Shown: in pieces, positions 1 to 9,515 of the stretch
Numbering within the stretch: the stretch's first letter is position 1
Layout: each line of letters starts with the position of its first letter
Source: Candidatus Contendibacter sp.
GTDB taxonomy: Bacteria; Pseudomonadota; Gammaproteobacteria; Competibacterales; Competibacteraceae
DNA: 64,000 bases
Direction: 5' to 3'
NCBI GenBank assembly: GCA_029624675.1
Contig: JARSSP010000071.1
Coordinates: 62,001-126,000, forward strand
Notes under the pieces: model-generated
What the model was told of the DNA's origin: nothing
Databases searched by the model: none
What the model saw: the letters and a program-made list of their open reading frames with translations, nothing else
Made by a program: the position numbers and the translations under genes

Positions 1-803
1 CGGTGGGTTGAAACCCGCCGGGGAATGGGGACGATTCGGTGCTGGCCAAGGTCCGATAGGTCGCCACCTGCTTCAATCCCGCCAAATCGAATAGAACATT
101 CCGCTGCCGGGTTTCATGCTTCCGGCCCGCGAATCCGCCCAGTGCATGCACTCGCGCCCGCAGTCCGCCCTGAACCTGGGCCCGTTGATCCGGGAAGCGC
201 ACGACGGCCTGGCCCACGGCGAACGAATCGCCCAAGCGCAAGCTGGCGGCAGCCGGCCCCCGCGCTGGACCGATGGTCAATTCATAGCGGGACGCCCCTC
301 GACTCGCTCCCACCAGCACCAGATAGTCGCCGGCGGTCTTGACCGTCAACGACTCGACCCGAACCTGACCAGCCGAAGCGTCGAGCAGATTGCCGTCCAG
401 ATCGGCCAGCCCCAGGTCCAGATCAGCCTGGACGCCGTCACCGGCGATGGTCAGCGTAACTCGATCACCGGTTCCCAGGCTGACCTCGTACACGTCCACC
501 AGGTCGCCAGTGGCGCGCGACCGACCTTCGGAACCACTGCCCGGCTGATTGACATAACCCGTCACGACAACGGGGTTGAGAAGAGTTTGAGCAGTCGCGG
601 CGGTATCGTTGGAAACGAAGAGGGCATTGGGATCGTTGCCGTCGTCGCTGTCCACTGCGACCTCGACCACTGCGTCAAATATTTCAGGCGCTGTGTCGGT
701 CTTTGCGGAAAGGGCCGAATCGTCGCTGCCAAAGCTCGCTTGCAGCGGCAGACCGACCAACCCCAGCAGGAGAAACGCATACTTCAAAAGTTTCACTTTC
801 ATT
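1..803 (-). CDS. Secreted PPC-domain protein, probably S8 (subtilisin-like) protease, N-terminal part
   Basis: An open frame starts with ATG at 803 and runs off the left edge of the window without a stop, so about 267 N-terminal residues are visible. A GAGGAGG ribosome site sits just upstream. Residues 1-22 (MKVKLLKYAFLLLGLVGLPL) form a Sec signal peptide with no lipobox Cys. Residues about 55-160 carry the features of a bacterial pre-peptidase C-terminal (PPC) domain, with the phrases DVYEVSLGTGDRVTLTI, ADLDLGLADLDGN and AGDYLVLVGA. A stretch resembling an I9-like propeptide follows (residues about 175-240). In PPC proteins this N-terminal order usually precedes a peptidase S8 domain, but the catalytic part is outside the window, so protease identity is inference. 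Extracellular or periplasmic location is expected. Confidence 0.7.
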
Positions 804-917
804 CCACCTCCTCTTCCAAAACAAGCCCGACGGGCGCCAACCGTTCGATTACACTGAATAGTGCGCTGAATTTCACGGCAATGACCATGCCGCAATCCTC
901 GTTATTCCTGGAGCGGA

Positions 918-1487
918 CTACAAGAAGTCATCCAGCCCGGCGGGCTCCCAAACGGCGCGTTGTACTCGCCAGCTTCCGCCACGCCGAACCAGTTCGAGAT
1001 CAAAACGATACAGATCGGCATTCATCCCCGCCAGTTCGCTGGCGCTTACCACGGGCCGGCCAGCCATCGCCGCCGCCACGCGGACCGTGGCGCGATCCGG
1101 TTGCAAAAAGGCGATGTCACGAATTCGGGTGAACAGATGGATCGATTGATTGCGCAAGATATGCAGCCGAATCAGGCTCTCCATCGCCTTGCGGTTGTTG
1201 CCCTGGTCATCGGCGTAGTCGTCCGCGATCAGCGCGCGCAAACTCGCCGCGTCGCGCGCCTCGGCCGCGATTTGGGCCTGGGCGATCAGTTCCCGGATTT
1301 GGGTCTCGGGCGAAGTGGCGTCGCGCGAGCAGGCGATCAGCAGCAACGTCAATGTCATGACCGCCCAGACTGGTAACTGGGGGCGGTTGCGGATTACCGT
1401 GCGCAACGGCGGTTCCCACGGTCCCCGTCCACCTGGATTACAATCGGCGCTCGGTCTGTCCATCATGCTCACCCGCAAGAGAAACAT
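918..1487 (-). CDS. Small lipoprotein of unknown function, SnoaL/NTF2-like size
   Basis: The C-terminal 150 residues read as a real protein: a hydrophobic stretch MTLTLLLIAC with a lipobox cysteine, then a helical segment rich in Ala and Glu (TQIRELIAQAQIAAEARD), and a beta-rich tail ending WRVQRAVWEPAGLDDFL. The size and layout resemble small NTF2/SnoaL-like lipoproteins, but I do not recognise the family. The start is uncertain. The ATG at 1487 leaves only 5 bases to the divergent nudF start; ATGs at 1466/1463 and a TTG at 1406 (which would give a 25-residue lipoprotein signal with an Arg-rich n-region) are alternatives, whereas the ATG at 1361 leaves too short a signal peptide. An inner-leaflet or outer-membrane anchored lipoprotein is inferred. 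Confidence 0.6.
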   Translation of the reverse strand: MFLLRVSMMDRPSADCNPGGRGPWEPPLRTVIRNRPQLPVWAVMTLTLLLIACSRDATSPETQIRELIAQAQIAAEARDAASLRALIADDYADDQGNNRKAMESLIRLHILRNQSIHLFTRIRDIAFLQPDRATVRVAAAMAGRPVVSASELAGMNADLYRFDLELVRRGGSWRVQRAVWEPAGLDDFL

Positions 1488-1492
1488 CAGTT

Positions 1493-2107
1493 ATGAATCA
1501 TCGCTTTGAAATTCTTGAGCAGTCCAGCGGCTATCGCGGCTTTTTCCGTCTGGAAAAGTATCGGCTGCGGCACGAATTGTTCGCTGGCGGCTGGAGCCCG
1601 GAGATGATCCGCGAGTGCCTGGAGCGCGGCCACGCGGTCGCCGTCCTGCTCTATGACCCCGAGCGCGACCAGTTGGTTTTACTGGAACAGTTTCGAGTCG
1701 GCGCCCTGGTGTTCCCCGGCGGCCCCTGGTTGCTGGAAATCGTCGCCGGGATCATCGACCACCCCGGTGAAACCACCGAGGATGTGGCCCGACGGGAAAC
1801 CATCGAGGAAGCTGGCTGCGAACTGCTCGACCTCGTGCCGATCCACCACTATTTGGTCAGTCCAGGCGGCACCTCGGAAAGCATTACCCTGTTCTGCGGG
1901 CGGATCGACGCTGGAACCGTCACCGGCGGTGTACGCGGCGTCGCCGCCGAGCACGAAGACATCCAGGTGCACGTAGTTCCCCGAACCGAGGCGCTGGCGT
2001 TGCTGCATTCCGGCCGGATCAACTCCGCCGCGCCGATCATCGCCCTGCAATGGTTGGAATTAAATCGGTCGAAATTGCTGGAACGCTGGCGAGTCGCGCC
2101 GGGCTAA
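1493..2107 (+). CDS. nudF: ADP-ribose pyrophosphatase (NUDIX hydrolase)
   Basis: The 204-residue protein hydrolyses ADP-ribose to AMP and ribose 5-phosphate if it behaves like NudF. A complete NUDIX box is present at residues about 89-111: G-x5-E-x7-RE-x2-EE, read as GIIDHPGETTEDVARRETIEE. The N-terminal half (YRGFFRLEKYRLRHELFAGG, LLEQFRVGAL) matches the dimerising beta domain of the E. coli enzyme, which has about 209 residues. The downstream HYLVSPGGTSESITLFCGRI is the usual NudF substrate loop. The gene is divergent from the lipoprotein gene, and its stop codon overlaps by 4 bases the stop of a convergent gene. Cytoplasmic housekeeping role in nucleotide-sugar clean-up. Confidence 0.92.
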   Translation: MNHRFEILEQSSGYRGFFRLEKYRLRHELFAGGWSPEMIRECLERGHAVAVLLYDPERDQLVLLEQFRVGALVFPGGPWLLEIVAGIIDHPGETTEDVARRETIEEAGCELLDLVPIHHYLVSPGGTSESITLFCGRIDAGTVTGGVRGVAAEHEDIQVHVVPRTEALALLHSGRINSAAPIIALQWLELNRSKLLERWRVAPG

Positions 2108-2610
2108 ATCCCCAGTTGGCGCAAGTCGGGATCCGGCTGCGCCCGTTCCCAGAGCGCCCGGAACAATTCCCGCAGCTCCTTCATCCGCTCGCTGGGCTGG
2201 GATTCGTACCCGCCAACCAACCGACGCGGATCGCTGAACCGCAGCAACGCCCGTTCGTCGGCGATGGCGAACGCCTGACCCAGTTCGGGCCGATCCGGCG
2301 CTTCCTCCCGGGTCAGGGTGCGCAGGATCAAGGCGGTGGTCAGCCGCTCGGTCAGCCGCACCAGCCCCGGACAGTCGCTGCGCCACTCGCGGGCTGGCGG
2401 CAACAGGAGATGAAAACGAATCTTGGGCTGGCTCACCACCCGGTTGCGAATGGCGGCGAGCAGGTCGGAATCGTTGTACAACTCCGGGCGCATGAACGGC
2501 GTATACAAATACAGCGTGCGCCGCAGGCCATCGAGCAGATCCAGGAAAGCACGCCGGCCATCGTCCAGCCCAGCCAGCGGAATCAGGGAAGATTCGTCAG
2601 GGTTCGCCAT
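2104..2610 (-). CDS. Uncharacterised protein, phospholipase-D-like fold suspected
   Basis: The likely start is the ATG at 2610 (MANPDESSLIPLAGLDDGRR), giving 168 residues; the frame is open further upstream but that part is not protein-like. The middle reads LRRTLYLYTPFMRPELYNDSDLLAAIRNRV and FHLLLPPAREWR, a pattern seen in small PLD-fold proteins without the HKD catalytic motif, and then ADERALLRFSDP. It is soluble, without a signal peptide or membrane segment. It converges on nudF with a 4-base stop overlap. I do not know its function; it resembles a domain of unknown function found in gammaproteobacteria (possibly DUF7931), which is a recollection rather than a search result. Confidence 0.6.
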   Translation of the reverse strand: MANPDESSLIPLAGLDDGRRAFLDLLDGLRRTLYLYTPFMRPELYNDSDLLAAIRNRVVSQPKIRFHLLLPPAREWRSDCPGLVRLTERLTTALILRTLTREEAPDRPELGQAFAIADERALLRFSDPRRLVGGYESQPSERMKELRELFRALWERAQPDPDLRQLGI

Positions 2611-2796
2611 CACCGCCACCTCGCTACTCGGGAAAATCGTTGCTGTCAACGATATTAAAGACCAGGACGCGCCAAGGTTCACTCTTCTCCGCTCTTCACG
2701 GATCGTCAAGGTGCGTTGTTCCTTTCGGTTTGGCGGTTACCCGGCCCAAAATCGCGCCGGACTCAGGTCACCCAATACGGGTGGCGACATAATTGT

Positions 2797-4203
<1,407 letters not shown>

Positions 4204-4213
4204 TCACTCCATT

Positions 4214-5092
4214 TTAATCCCGCCCTCCCGCCGTCGCCCGGAAAATCACCGCTCCCAGGATGATCGCCCCGCCGAGCAGCGCCAGCGGCCCCGGCGTTTC
4301 CCCCAGCAGCAGAAACACCCACAGCGGATTGAGCACCGGCTCGATCATCGGCAACAGAATCCCTTCCACCGCCCGAACCTGGCGCAGCGCCAGCGCGTAC
4401 ATGACATAGGGCAACCCGAGCTGCACCACGCCCAATAGCAACAATCCGATCCAACCGGTCGCATCCGGCATGGACTGAAACATGAACGGCAGGCCGATCA
4501 GACCCGCCAACAGATTGCCCAGCACCAGCGCCGAAATCGCCGATTCCTCGCGATGGCGGCGCAGGAACAGGGTCAGCCAGGCGAAGCAGAACCCGCTGGC
4601 CAGCGCCACGCCGTTGCCGAGATAGCCTTCCAGACTGAGCTGGTCACCAAAAAACAGCGACATCCCCAACAAGATCACCGTCAGGCTCAGCCAGTCTTTG
4701 CCGCGCGCCCGCTCGCCCAGAAACCAGGGGCTGAACAAAGCGACGTACACTGGCGCGGTGTATTGCAGCAGGATGGCGTTCGCCGCCGTGGTCAGCTTGT
4801 TGGCGATGACAAACAGCACCACCGTGCCAGCGTAGGCCACCGCCGCGCCGATCTGCTCGCGCGAACCGCTGAATCGCAATTCCTTGCGGAAGATCAGCGC
4901 GATCACCGCCGCGCCGATCAAGCTGCGCATCCCGGCGATGGCCACCGGATTCCAATCCACCCACTTGATCAGTAGCCCGCCCAGACTCCACAGAATCGCC
5001 GTCGCCAGCAACATCAGCACGGCGCGGCGATGGGCGGGATTGGTTTCAATCCGGGTTGGTTTGTTTGGAGTCCCGCTCGCCTCGGCGTTCAC
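4214..5092 (-). CDS. EamA/DMT-family membrane transporter
   Basis: A drug/metabolite transporter of 292 residues with about ten hydrophobic helices and the internal duplication typical of EamA proteins (first half AILWSLGGLLIKWVDWNPVAIAGMRSLIGA, second half ending LGGAIILGAVIFRA). The start is taken as GTG at 5092 because it overlaps the livF stop as GTGA (5089-5092), the classic arrangement for translational coupling; the frame is open further upstream but there it merely shadows livF. It is an inner-membrane exporter or importer of a small metabolite. The substrate cannot be read from the sequence, although coupling to livF suggests an amino-acid-related compound. Confidence 0.88.
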   Translation of the reverse strand: MNAEASGTPNKPTRIETNPAHRRAVLMLLATAILWSLGGLLIKWVDWNPVAIAGMRSLIGAAVIALIFRKELRFSGSREQIGAAVAYAGTVVLFVIANKLTTAANAILLQYTAPVYVALFSPWFLGERARGKDWLSLTVILLGMSLFFGDQLSLEGYLGNGVALASGFCFAWLTLFLRRHREESAISALVLGNLLAGLIGLPFMFQSMPDATGWIGLLLLGVVQLGLPYVMYALALRQVRAVEGILLPMIEPVLNPLWVFLLLGETPGPLALLGGAIILGAVIFRATAGGRD

Positions 5093-5802
5093 GCGCCGCC
5101 GCCCAGATAGGCATTCCGAATTTCCGGATTGGCCAGCAACGCCTCGGCCCGATCCTCCAGCACGATCCGACCTACCTCCATGACGTAGCCGCGATGGGCC
5201 AGCTTCAGGGCGGCGCGGGCGTTCTGTTCCACCAGGACGATGGTGACTCCCGCCTCGTTGATCTCCCAAAGGGTCTGGAAAATCGCCTTGACCAGCAGCG
5301 GCGCCAGGCCAAGGCTCGGCTCGTCCAGCAACAGGATGCGCGGGTTGGCCATCAGCGCCCGGCCAATCGCCAGCATCTGTTGCTCGCCGCCGCTGAGGGT
5401 GCCGGCCAATTGCTCGCGCCGTTGCGCCAAAACCGGGAACAGCTCGTAAATCCAGCGTAGGGTCTCGGTTACCTTAGCCTTGTCCTGGCGGGTGAACGCG
5501 CCCAGATTCAGATTTTCCCGCACGGTAAGGGCACCGAAGATACGGCGGCCTTCCGGGGCCTGGGCGATGCCCATCCTGACCAGGCGGTGGGCCGGCAGTT
5601 TGTGAATCGGACGGGACTCGAAGCGGATCTCGCCGCTGGTCGGCCGCAGCAGGCCGCTGATGGCGTGCAGGGTTGTGGTTTTTCCCGCGCCGTTCGCCCC
5701 GAGCAGGGTCACGATTTCGCCCTGCTGGACCTGAAGGTTGATCCCGTGCAGCGCCTCGACGTTGCCGTAACGGACGCGCAGATTTTCGACTTCAAGCAGC
5801 AT
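5089..5802 (-). CDS. livF: Branched-chain amino acid ABC transporter ATPase LivF
   Basis: A 237-residue ATPase of the HAAT (branched-chain amino acid) importer class. Walker A is GANGAGKTTT at about residues 34-43, the Q-loop region reads GIAQAPEGRRIFGALTVREN (typical of LivF), the ABC signature is LSGGEQQMLAIGRAL, Walker B ILLLDEPSLGLAP, and the switch His is replaced by the family phrase LVEQNA. The rest of the liv operon (livJ, H, M, G) is not in the window; upstream lie Uma2 genes instead, which suggests either that the partner genes are elsewhere or that an insertion separated them. The next gene downstream, an EamA transporter, begins inside the livF stop codon. Confidence 0.9.
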   Translation of the reverse strand: MLLEVENLRVRYGNVEALHGINLQVQQGEIVTLLGANGAGKTTTLHAISGLLRPTSGEIRFESRPIHKLPAHRLVRMGIAQAPEGRRIFGALTVRENLNLGAFTRQDKAKVTETLRWIYELFPVLAQRREQLAGTLSGGEQQMLAIGRALMANPRILLLDEPSLGLAPLLVKAIFQTLWEINEAGVTIVLVEQNARAALKLAHRGYVMEVGRIVLEDRAEALLANPEIRNAYLGGGA

Positions 5803-5829
5803 GGTGGGAGCATTCCAGGCGAGTACGGT

Positions 5830-6387
5830 TCAGGACCATAAGTCCGCCAGTGGAAAAGCAATGGCCTCAAAGGGTACGGCGCGCACCTCGTCATCCTGCT
5901 GATAAACATGCTCCAGCGACCAGCGCCCTTCTCTCAGCACAAACACTTCCAAGGTTCGTGGCGCGGGATCGATCAGCCAGAGAAACGGAATTCCCTGCGC
6001 GGCGTAAATCGGCATCTTGTCCGCCCGGTCGGTTCGAGCCGTACCCGGTGACAGCACCTCGCACACCCAGTCGGGCGGCAGGGTGAAAAAAGCCGTATCC
6101 GGCATGGTGGGTAAACGCTCCCGCCGCCACCCGGCCAGATCGGGAACCAGAATATGCGGGCCGAGATGCAATTCCGGCTCGTCCAAAATCCACCAGCCAC
6201 CCGGACCGCCTCGGCCTTTTTGAAACGGGCCTACCAGTTCATCGCCGATGGCTGAACTGGCTACCGCATGTTTGGGCGCGGGGCGTGGATGGGTGATCAG
6301 CTGACCATGAATAATCTCACCCACCAAGTTTTCGGGCAGATCGAACAAGTCTTCGTAGGTGGCGAATTTGCGAGCGGCGGCGGACAT
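5830..6387 (-). CDS. Uma2 family PD-(D/E)xK endonuclease-like protein, copy 1
   Basis: This 185-residue protein belongs to the Uma2 (DUF820) group, restriction-endonuclease-fold proteins of largely unknown biological role. Key motifs are LVPDLAGWRRERLP (the PD aspartate), CEVLSPGTARTDRADKM (the E...K part of the active site) and YAAQGIPFLWLIDP. The start MSAAARKFATYEDLFDLPEN is the usual Uma2 opening. The downstream stop lies 27 bases before the livF start. The protein is very similar to the two other copies at 6424-6984 and 11859-12416, which implies recent duplication or gene conversion. Uma2 genes expand strongly in cyanobacteria and some gammaproteobacteria. The PD-(D/E)xK fold is clear, the function is not known. 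Confidence 0.85.
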   Translation of the reverse strand: MSAAARKFATYEDLFDLPENLVGEIIHGQLITHPRPAPKHAVASSAIGDELVGPFQKGRGGPGGWWILDEPELHLGPHILVPDLAGWRRERLPTMPDTAFFTLPPDWVCEVLSPGTARTDRADKMPIYAAQGIPFLWLIDPAPRTLEVFVLREGRWSLEHVYQQDDEVRAVPFEAIAFPLADLWS

Positions 6388-6423
6388 GGGAGCCTCATCG
6401 ATCCAGCAAATTTATATCAACTC

Positions 6424-6984
6424 TCAAACCCACAACGCTCCCAGCGGAAATGAGATCGCCTCGAACGGCGCGGTGCGCACCTCTTCATCCTCCTGATAAA
6501 CATGCTCCAGCGACCAGCGCCCATCGCGCAGCAGGAATACCTCCAGCGTGCGCGGCGCGGGATCGACCAGCCACAAAAACGGAATCCCCTGCGCGGCGTA
6601 AAGCGGCATCTTGTCCGCCCGGTCGGTTCGAGCTGTCCCCGGCGAGAGCACCTCGCAGACCCAGTCAGGCGGCAAGATAAAATAAGCCAGATCCGGCAGT
6701 TCCGGCATCCGTTCCCGCCGCCAGCCGGCCAGATCGGGCACCAGAATATGCGGGCCGAGGTGTAGTTCCGGCTCGTCCAGAATCCACCAGCCACCGGGAC
6801 CGCCATCACGGCCACGGTGATAGGGAGTGCCGATGGTCATCCCAAGCGTGGAAGCGGCCGAGGCATGTTTGGGCGCCGGACGGGGATGGGTAATCAGTTG
6901 ACCATGAATGATTTCGCCCACCAGATTTTCGGGCAGGTCGAACAAGTCTTCGTAAGTGGCGAATTTGCGAGCAGTCGCGGACAT
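6424..6984 (-). CDS. Uma2 family PD-(D/E)xK endonuclease-like protein, copy 2
   Basis: A second Uma2 protein of 186 residues beginning MSATARKFATYEDLFDLPEN and carrying the same catalytic residues (LVPDLAGWRRERMP, CEVLSPGTARTDRADKM). Its 3' half is almost identical at the nucleotide level to copy 3 at 11859-12416 (compare 6430-6610 with 11868-12048), more so than to copy 1. It sits 36 bases upstream of copy 1 and 34 bases downstream of the McrC-like gene stop, all on the same strand, so it may be co-transcribed with the McrBC pair. Function unknown; nuclease fold likely. Confidence 0.85.
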   Translation of the reverse strand: MSATARKFATYEDLFDLPENLVGEIIHGQLITHPRPAPKHASAASTLGMTIGTPYHRGRDGGPGGWWILDEPELHLGPHILVPDLAGWRRERMPELPDLAYFILPPDWVCEVLSPGTARTDRADKMPLYAAQGIPFLWLVDPAPRTLEVFLLRDGRWSLEHVYQEDEEVRTAPFEAISFPLGALWV

Positions 6985-7018
6985 GGGAAATACTCCTTAC
7001 TAAATAGTCGGATTCGCG

Positions 7019-9514
7019 CTACATCTCGCCACTGAACGGATCATCGGTTGGATCAGCCGATTTGAGCGCTTTCAATAGTTCCCGCAGGCTAAGAACACGG
7101 GAATAGGGCGAAGTGCGGCCCAGAGTAAGCCCTGGACGATGCTTCATGCGCGCTTCAAACTCGGTGATCACGCGCATGAGCACAGATCCGTTCCACTCAA
7201 GACCGGCATACGTAGGATCTTCGCTCACATCGAAGACTGCGTAGATTTCACTGCCCGCTGTGCCTGGATAGCCGTTGTGGCGCAGATCGCCCGCTGTAAG
7301 CACTCGACAGCCTGGGGTTCGCAACCGGAATAGACCAGGGGCAACAACTCCGCGATGCGTTCGAAGCAATAGATGCCGCGCCGACGCGATTTCAGGCGGG
7401 ATGCGCCAGGAGCCGGGGCGATCGCCCAAGCGAACGTTCGCCAAACCCGTGCGGCGCGTCCAGTCAAGCTGCGTGGGAGTTTCGTACCAGGCGACGACGA
7501 CATGATGCTCGGCGGGTGGCAACGCGCGGTCGTCGCCCCCTAGCGCATCGTGCTCCGCGAGGATTAGCGAACCGTAAGCCACTGGATTTTCCCGCAGAGC
7601 GTAGGACTCGGCCACGTGGTAGCTCACGCGCTCGCGGGCGGTCGTGCGGTTGGCCAAGTGTTCGATCACATCATCGAGAAAGCGACGCAGATCGTCCATG
7701 CCCTCGGCGGTACCGTCCAATCGCGGACGGATGGCAAACGCGCCGAGTCCCGGCAACACCTCATGAAAGCCCTCGAACTCTTCGAAGAGCTTGCCATCGC
7801 CACCGTTGCCCGGATAGAGCACATAAGCGCCAGCCGTGCGCCGGATGGCATCGCGGTAGGCGTGCATCTTGAGGAGATCGGCATACTTGGCTACCGTCGG
7901 CGTCTCGCGTTGGGATTCGGCGCGGTCGTGAATCACTTCCTCGTCGCGGTCATCGCCGAAAACCGCCCTCGCCAAGTCCAAGCGATATTTGGCGTCGAAG
8001 TGGATATGGACCATCGCTTCCTGTTTCTCAGCCTCTTCCTGGGTGAAATCGGCCGGCCAGATACTAATGGTGTAGTCCGGTTGCACCCCGCGCGTCCAAC
8101 TGCCGGGCCGAGTGTGATCGTGATCCCGACGCCGCGTGAACTTGCGGTTGAAGTGAAATTCGGCGGCCAGCCGGCGGCCAGCCGTATGCGACCACACGCC
8201 TCCAATGGGTGTCCTTAGTTCGATGCCGCGTTGCAGTTTCAACCGTGGCAGACCCGCATCGTTCTCCACCAGTACCGTGTGAAGCGGGTCCGTGCAAGCA
8301 AACCTGGCGCGAAACAGAGCTTCGAGTTGAAAGAACAGCCAATATTCGTAGAGGATCGCCACGTTGCGCGCACCGCCCTGCCACACCTCCTGCCCGCCTG
8401 CCCACGCCAGTTGTGCGCCGACATGGAATTGCAACCACAGGTGGAGCAGTTCGCGGTAGCCGGCTTTGCGCTGGAGCACGGGGCTGCCGAGCGGAAGCGT
8501 TTCGGGATGGGCGATGTCCGGCAGGAAACCACGGCCGAGTAAGGCATCGAGCAGACCGCGCAGCCGGGCTACTTCGCGGAGCAGGCGGGCATTCTCCGAC
8601 TTGGCGGCCTCGCGCGGGTCACGCCCAAGCAGCGCGCCAACTTCGGCGAGAAAGTCGCGGAACTCGACCAGCACCATCTTGGCGAAACGATTTTCCGGCG
8701 TATCGAGAAAATCGGTGCGCGTGGTGACGGTCACGCTCGTCGGTAGCGACGCGAGGCGCGATTGCGCAAGGCGCAGCGGATGCGTGGGCGGCACGGCCAT
8801 GCGATTTCCCGCGCGGGCGACCTGGCGGGCGAAATCCCTGCCGGCTTTGAACGGACGGCTGATGTAACGCTCCTCACGCTCGTCCTCCAGGCGGCGGTGC
8901 GGATTGCGGAGCACTTCATCCACGGCACCGCGAAAGCGCGGCGATTCGAGCGTATGGCGGAGAAATTCCAGTTGTTGTTCGAACGCCGCACGGTTCGTGC
9001 GCCAGGCGGACGAGAGCCGAAGGCGCGTCGGCGCGCGACTGTCGAGCAACAGACCGGCGCACTTTGTGGCAATGTAGTCGAGCATCCCCCGGTAATGGGC
9101 GCGGTAGTCGATCTTTACCGACCGCACTTCGACGGCGGCGCGAGCGAGTGGCGCGGAATCGCCGCCGCGCATGACGACTAGCGGGAGTACGCCGCATTGG
9201 TCGCCGGGTTCGATGAAGCCCTCATCGCAGCCGCCCATCGCTGCCGGGTTACGAGTCACGCCGCGTTCTTCGCGCAATGCGAGGTCGGTTACGCCGTCGA
9301 GCGGTTCGAGGCGATAGACGTAGCGGCAACGCTCGCGCAGTTGCACCGGCTCTTCGCCGCGAGCCTGGGCCTCGACCTCGGGCCAGCGCACGAGCGGATG
9401 CGTCTCGCCGGTCAGCCCGGCGTCGCGGGTCGGCCAGAGCCGGATACGGGCCAGGATGCGCCCCTCTGCAGTGCGGCAGTCTACTTGCGCCGGATTCTGT
9501 GGTTCGGCGGACAT
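7019..9514 (-). CDS. McrC-like nuclease subunit (DUF2357 plus PD-(D/E)xK, COG1700 type)
   Basis: A large 831-residue protein that pairs with the McrB-like ATPase immediately upstream. The N-terminal half resembles the DUF2357 scaffold of McrC-type proteins. The nuclease core appears around residues 495-550: HIHFDAKYRLDLARAVFG contains the D-x-K of a PD-(D/E)xK active site, followed by KYADLLKMHAYRDAIRRT, the conserved helix of this family (the COG1700/DUF524 predicted virus-defence component). The ATG at 9514 follows the McrB-like stop after a single base (TGA-G-ATG), so translation is coupled. The role is inferred as the DNA-cleaving arm of a modification-dependent (type IV) restriction system. 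Classical McrC is about 350 residues, so this is the long variant. Confidence 0.85.
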   Translation of the reverse strand: MSAEPQNPAQVDCRTAEGRILARIRLWPTRDAGLTGETHPLVRWPEVEAQARGEEPVQLRERCRYVYRLEPLDGVTDLALREERGVTRNPAAMGGCDEGFIEPGDQCGVLPLVVMRGGDSAPLARAAVEVRSVKIDYRAHYRGMLDYIATKCAGLLLDSRAPTRLRLSSAWRTNRAAFEQQLEFLRHTLESPRFRGAVDEVLRNPHRRLEDEREERYISRPFKAGRDFARQVARAGNRMAVPPTHPLRLAQSRLASLPTSVTVTTRTDFLDTPENRFAKMVLVEFRDFLAEVGALLGRDPREAAKSENARLLREVARLRGLLDALLGRGFLPDIAHPETLPLGSPVLQRKAGYRELLHLWLQFHVGAQLAWAGGQEVWQGGARNVAILYEYWLFFQLEALFRARFACTDPLHTVLVENDAGLPRLKLQRGIELRTPIGGVWSHTAGRRLAAEFHFNRKFTRRRDHDHTRPGSWTRGVQPDYTISIWPADFTQEEAEKQEAMVHIHFDAKYRLDLARAVFGDDRDEEVIHDRAESQRETPTVAKYADLLKMHAYRDAIRRTAGAYVLYPGNGGDGKLFEEFEGFHEVLPGLGAFAIRPRLDGTAEGMDDLRRFLDDVIEHLANRTTARERVSYHVAESYALRENPVAYGSLILAEHDALGGDDRALPPAEHHVVVAWYETPTQLDWTRRTGLANVRLGDRPGSWRIPPEIASARHLLLRTHRGVVAPGLFRLRTPGCRVLTAGDLRHNGYPGTAGSEIYAVFDVSEDPTYAGLEWNGSVLMRVITEFEARMKHRPGLTLGRTSPYSRVLSLRELLKALKSADPTDDPFSGEM

Positions 9515-9515
9515 C

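Noticed and set aside
116-1132. A 338-codon open frame on the plus strand at the left end
   Set aside because: It lies opposite the PPC-domain secreted protein and the lipoprotein gene, has no family motif and shows the Arg/Gln/His bias of an antisense shadow in GC-rich DNA.
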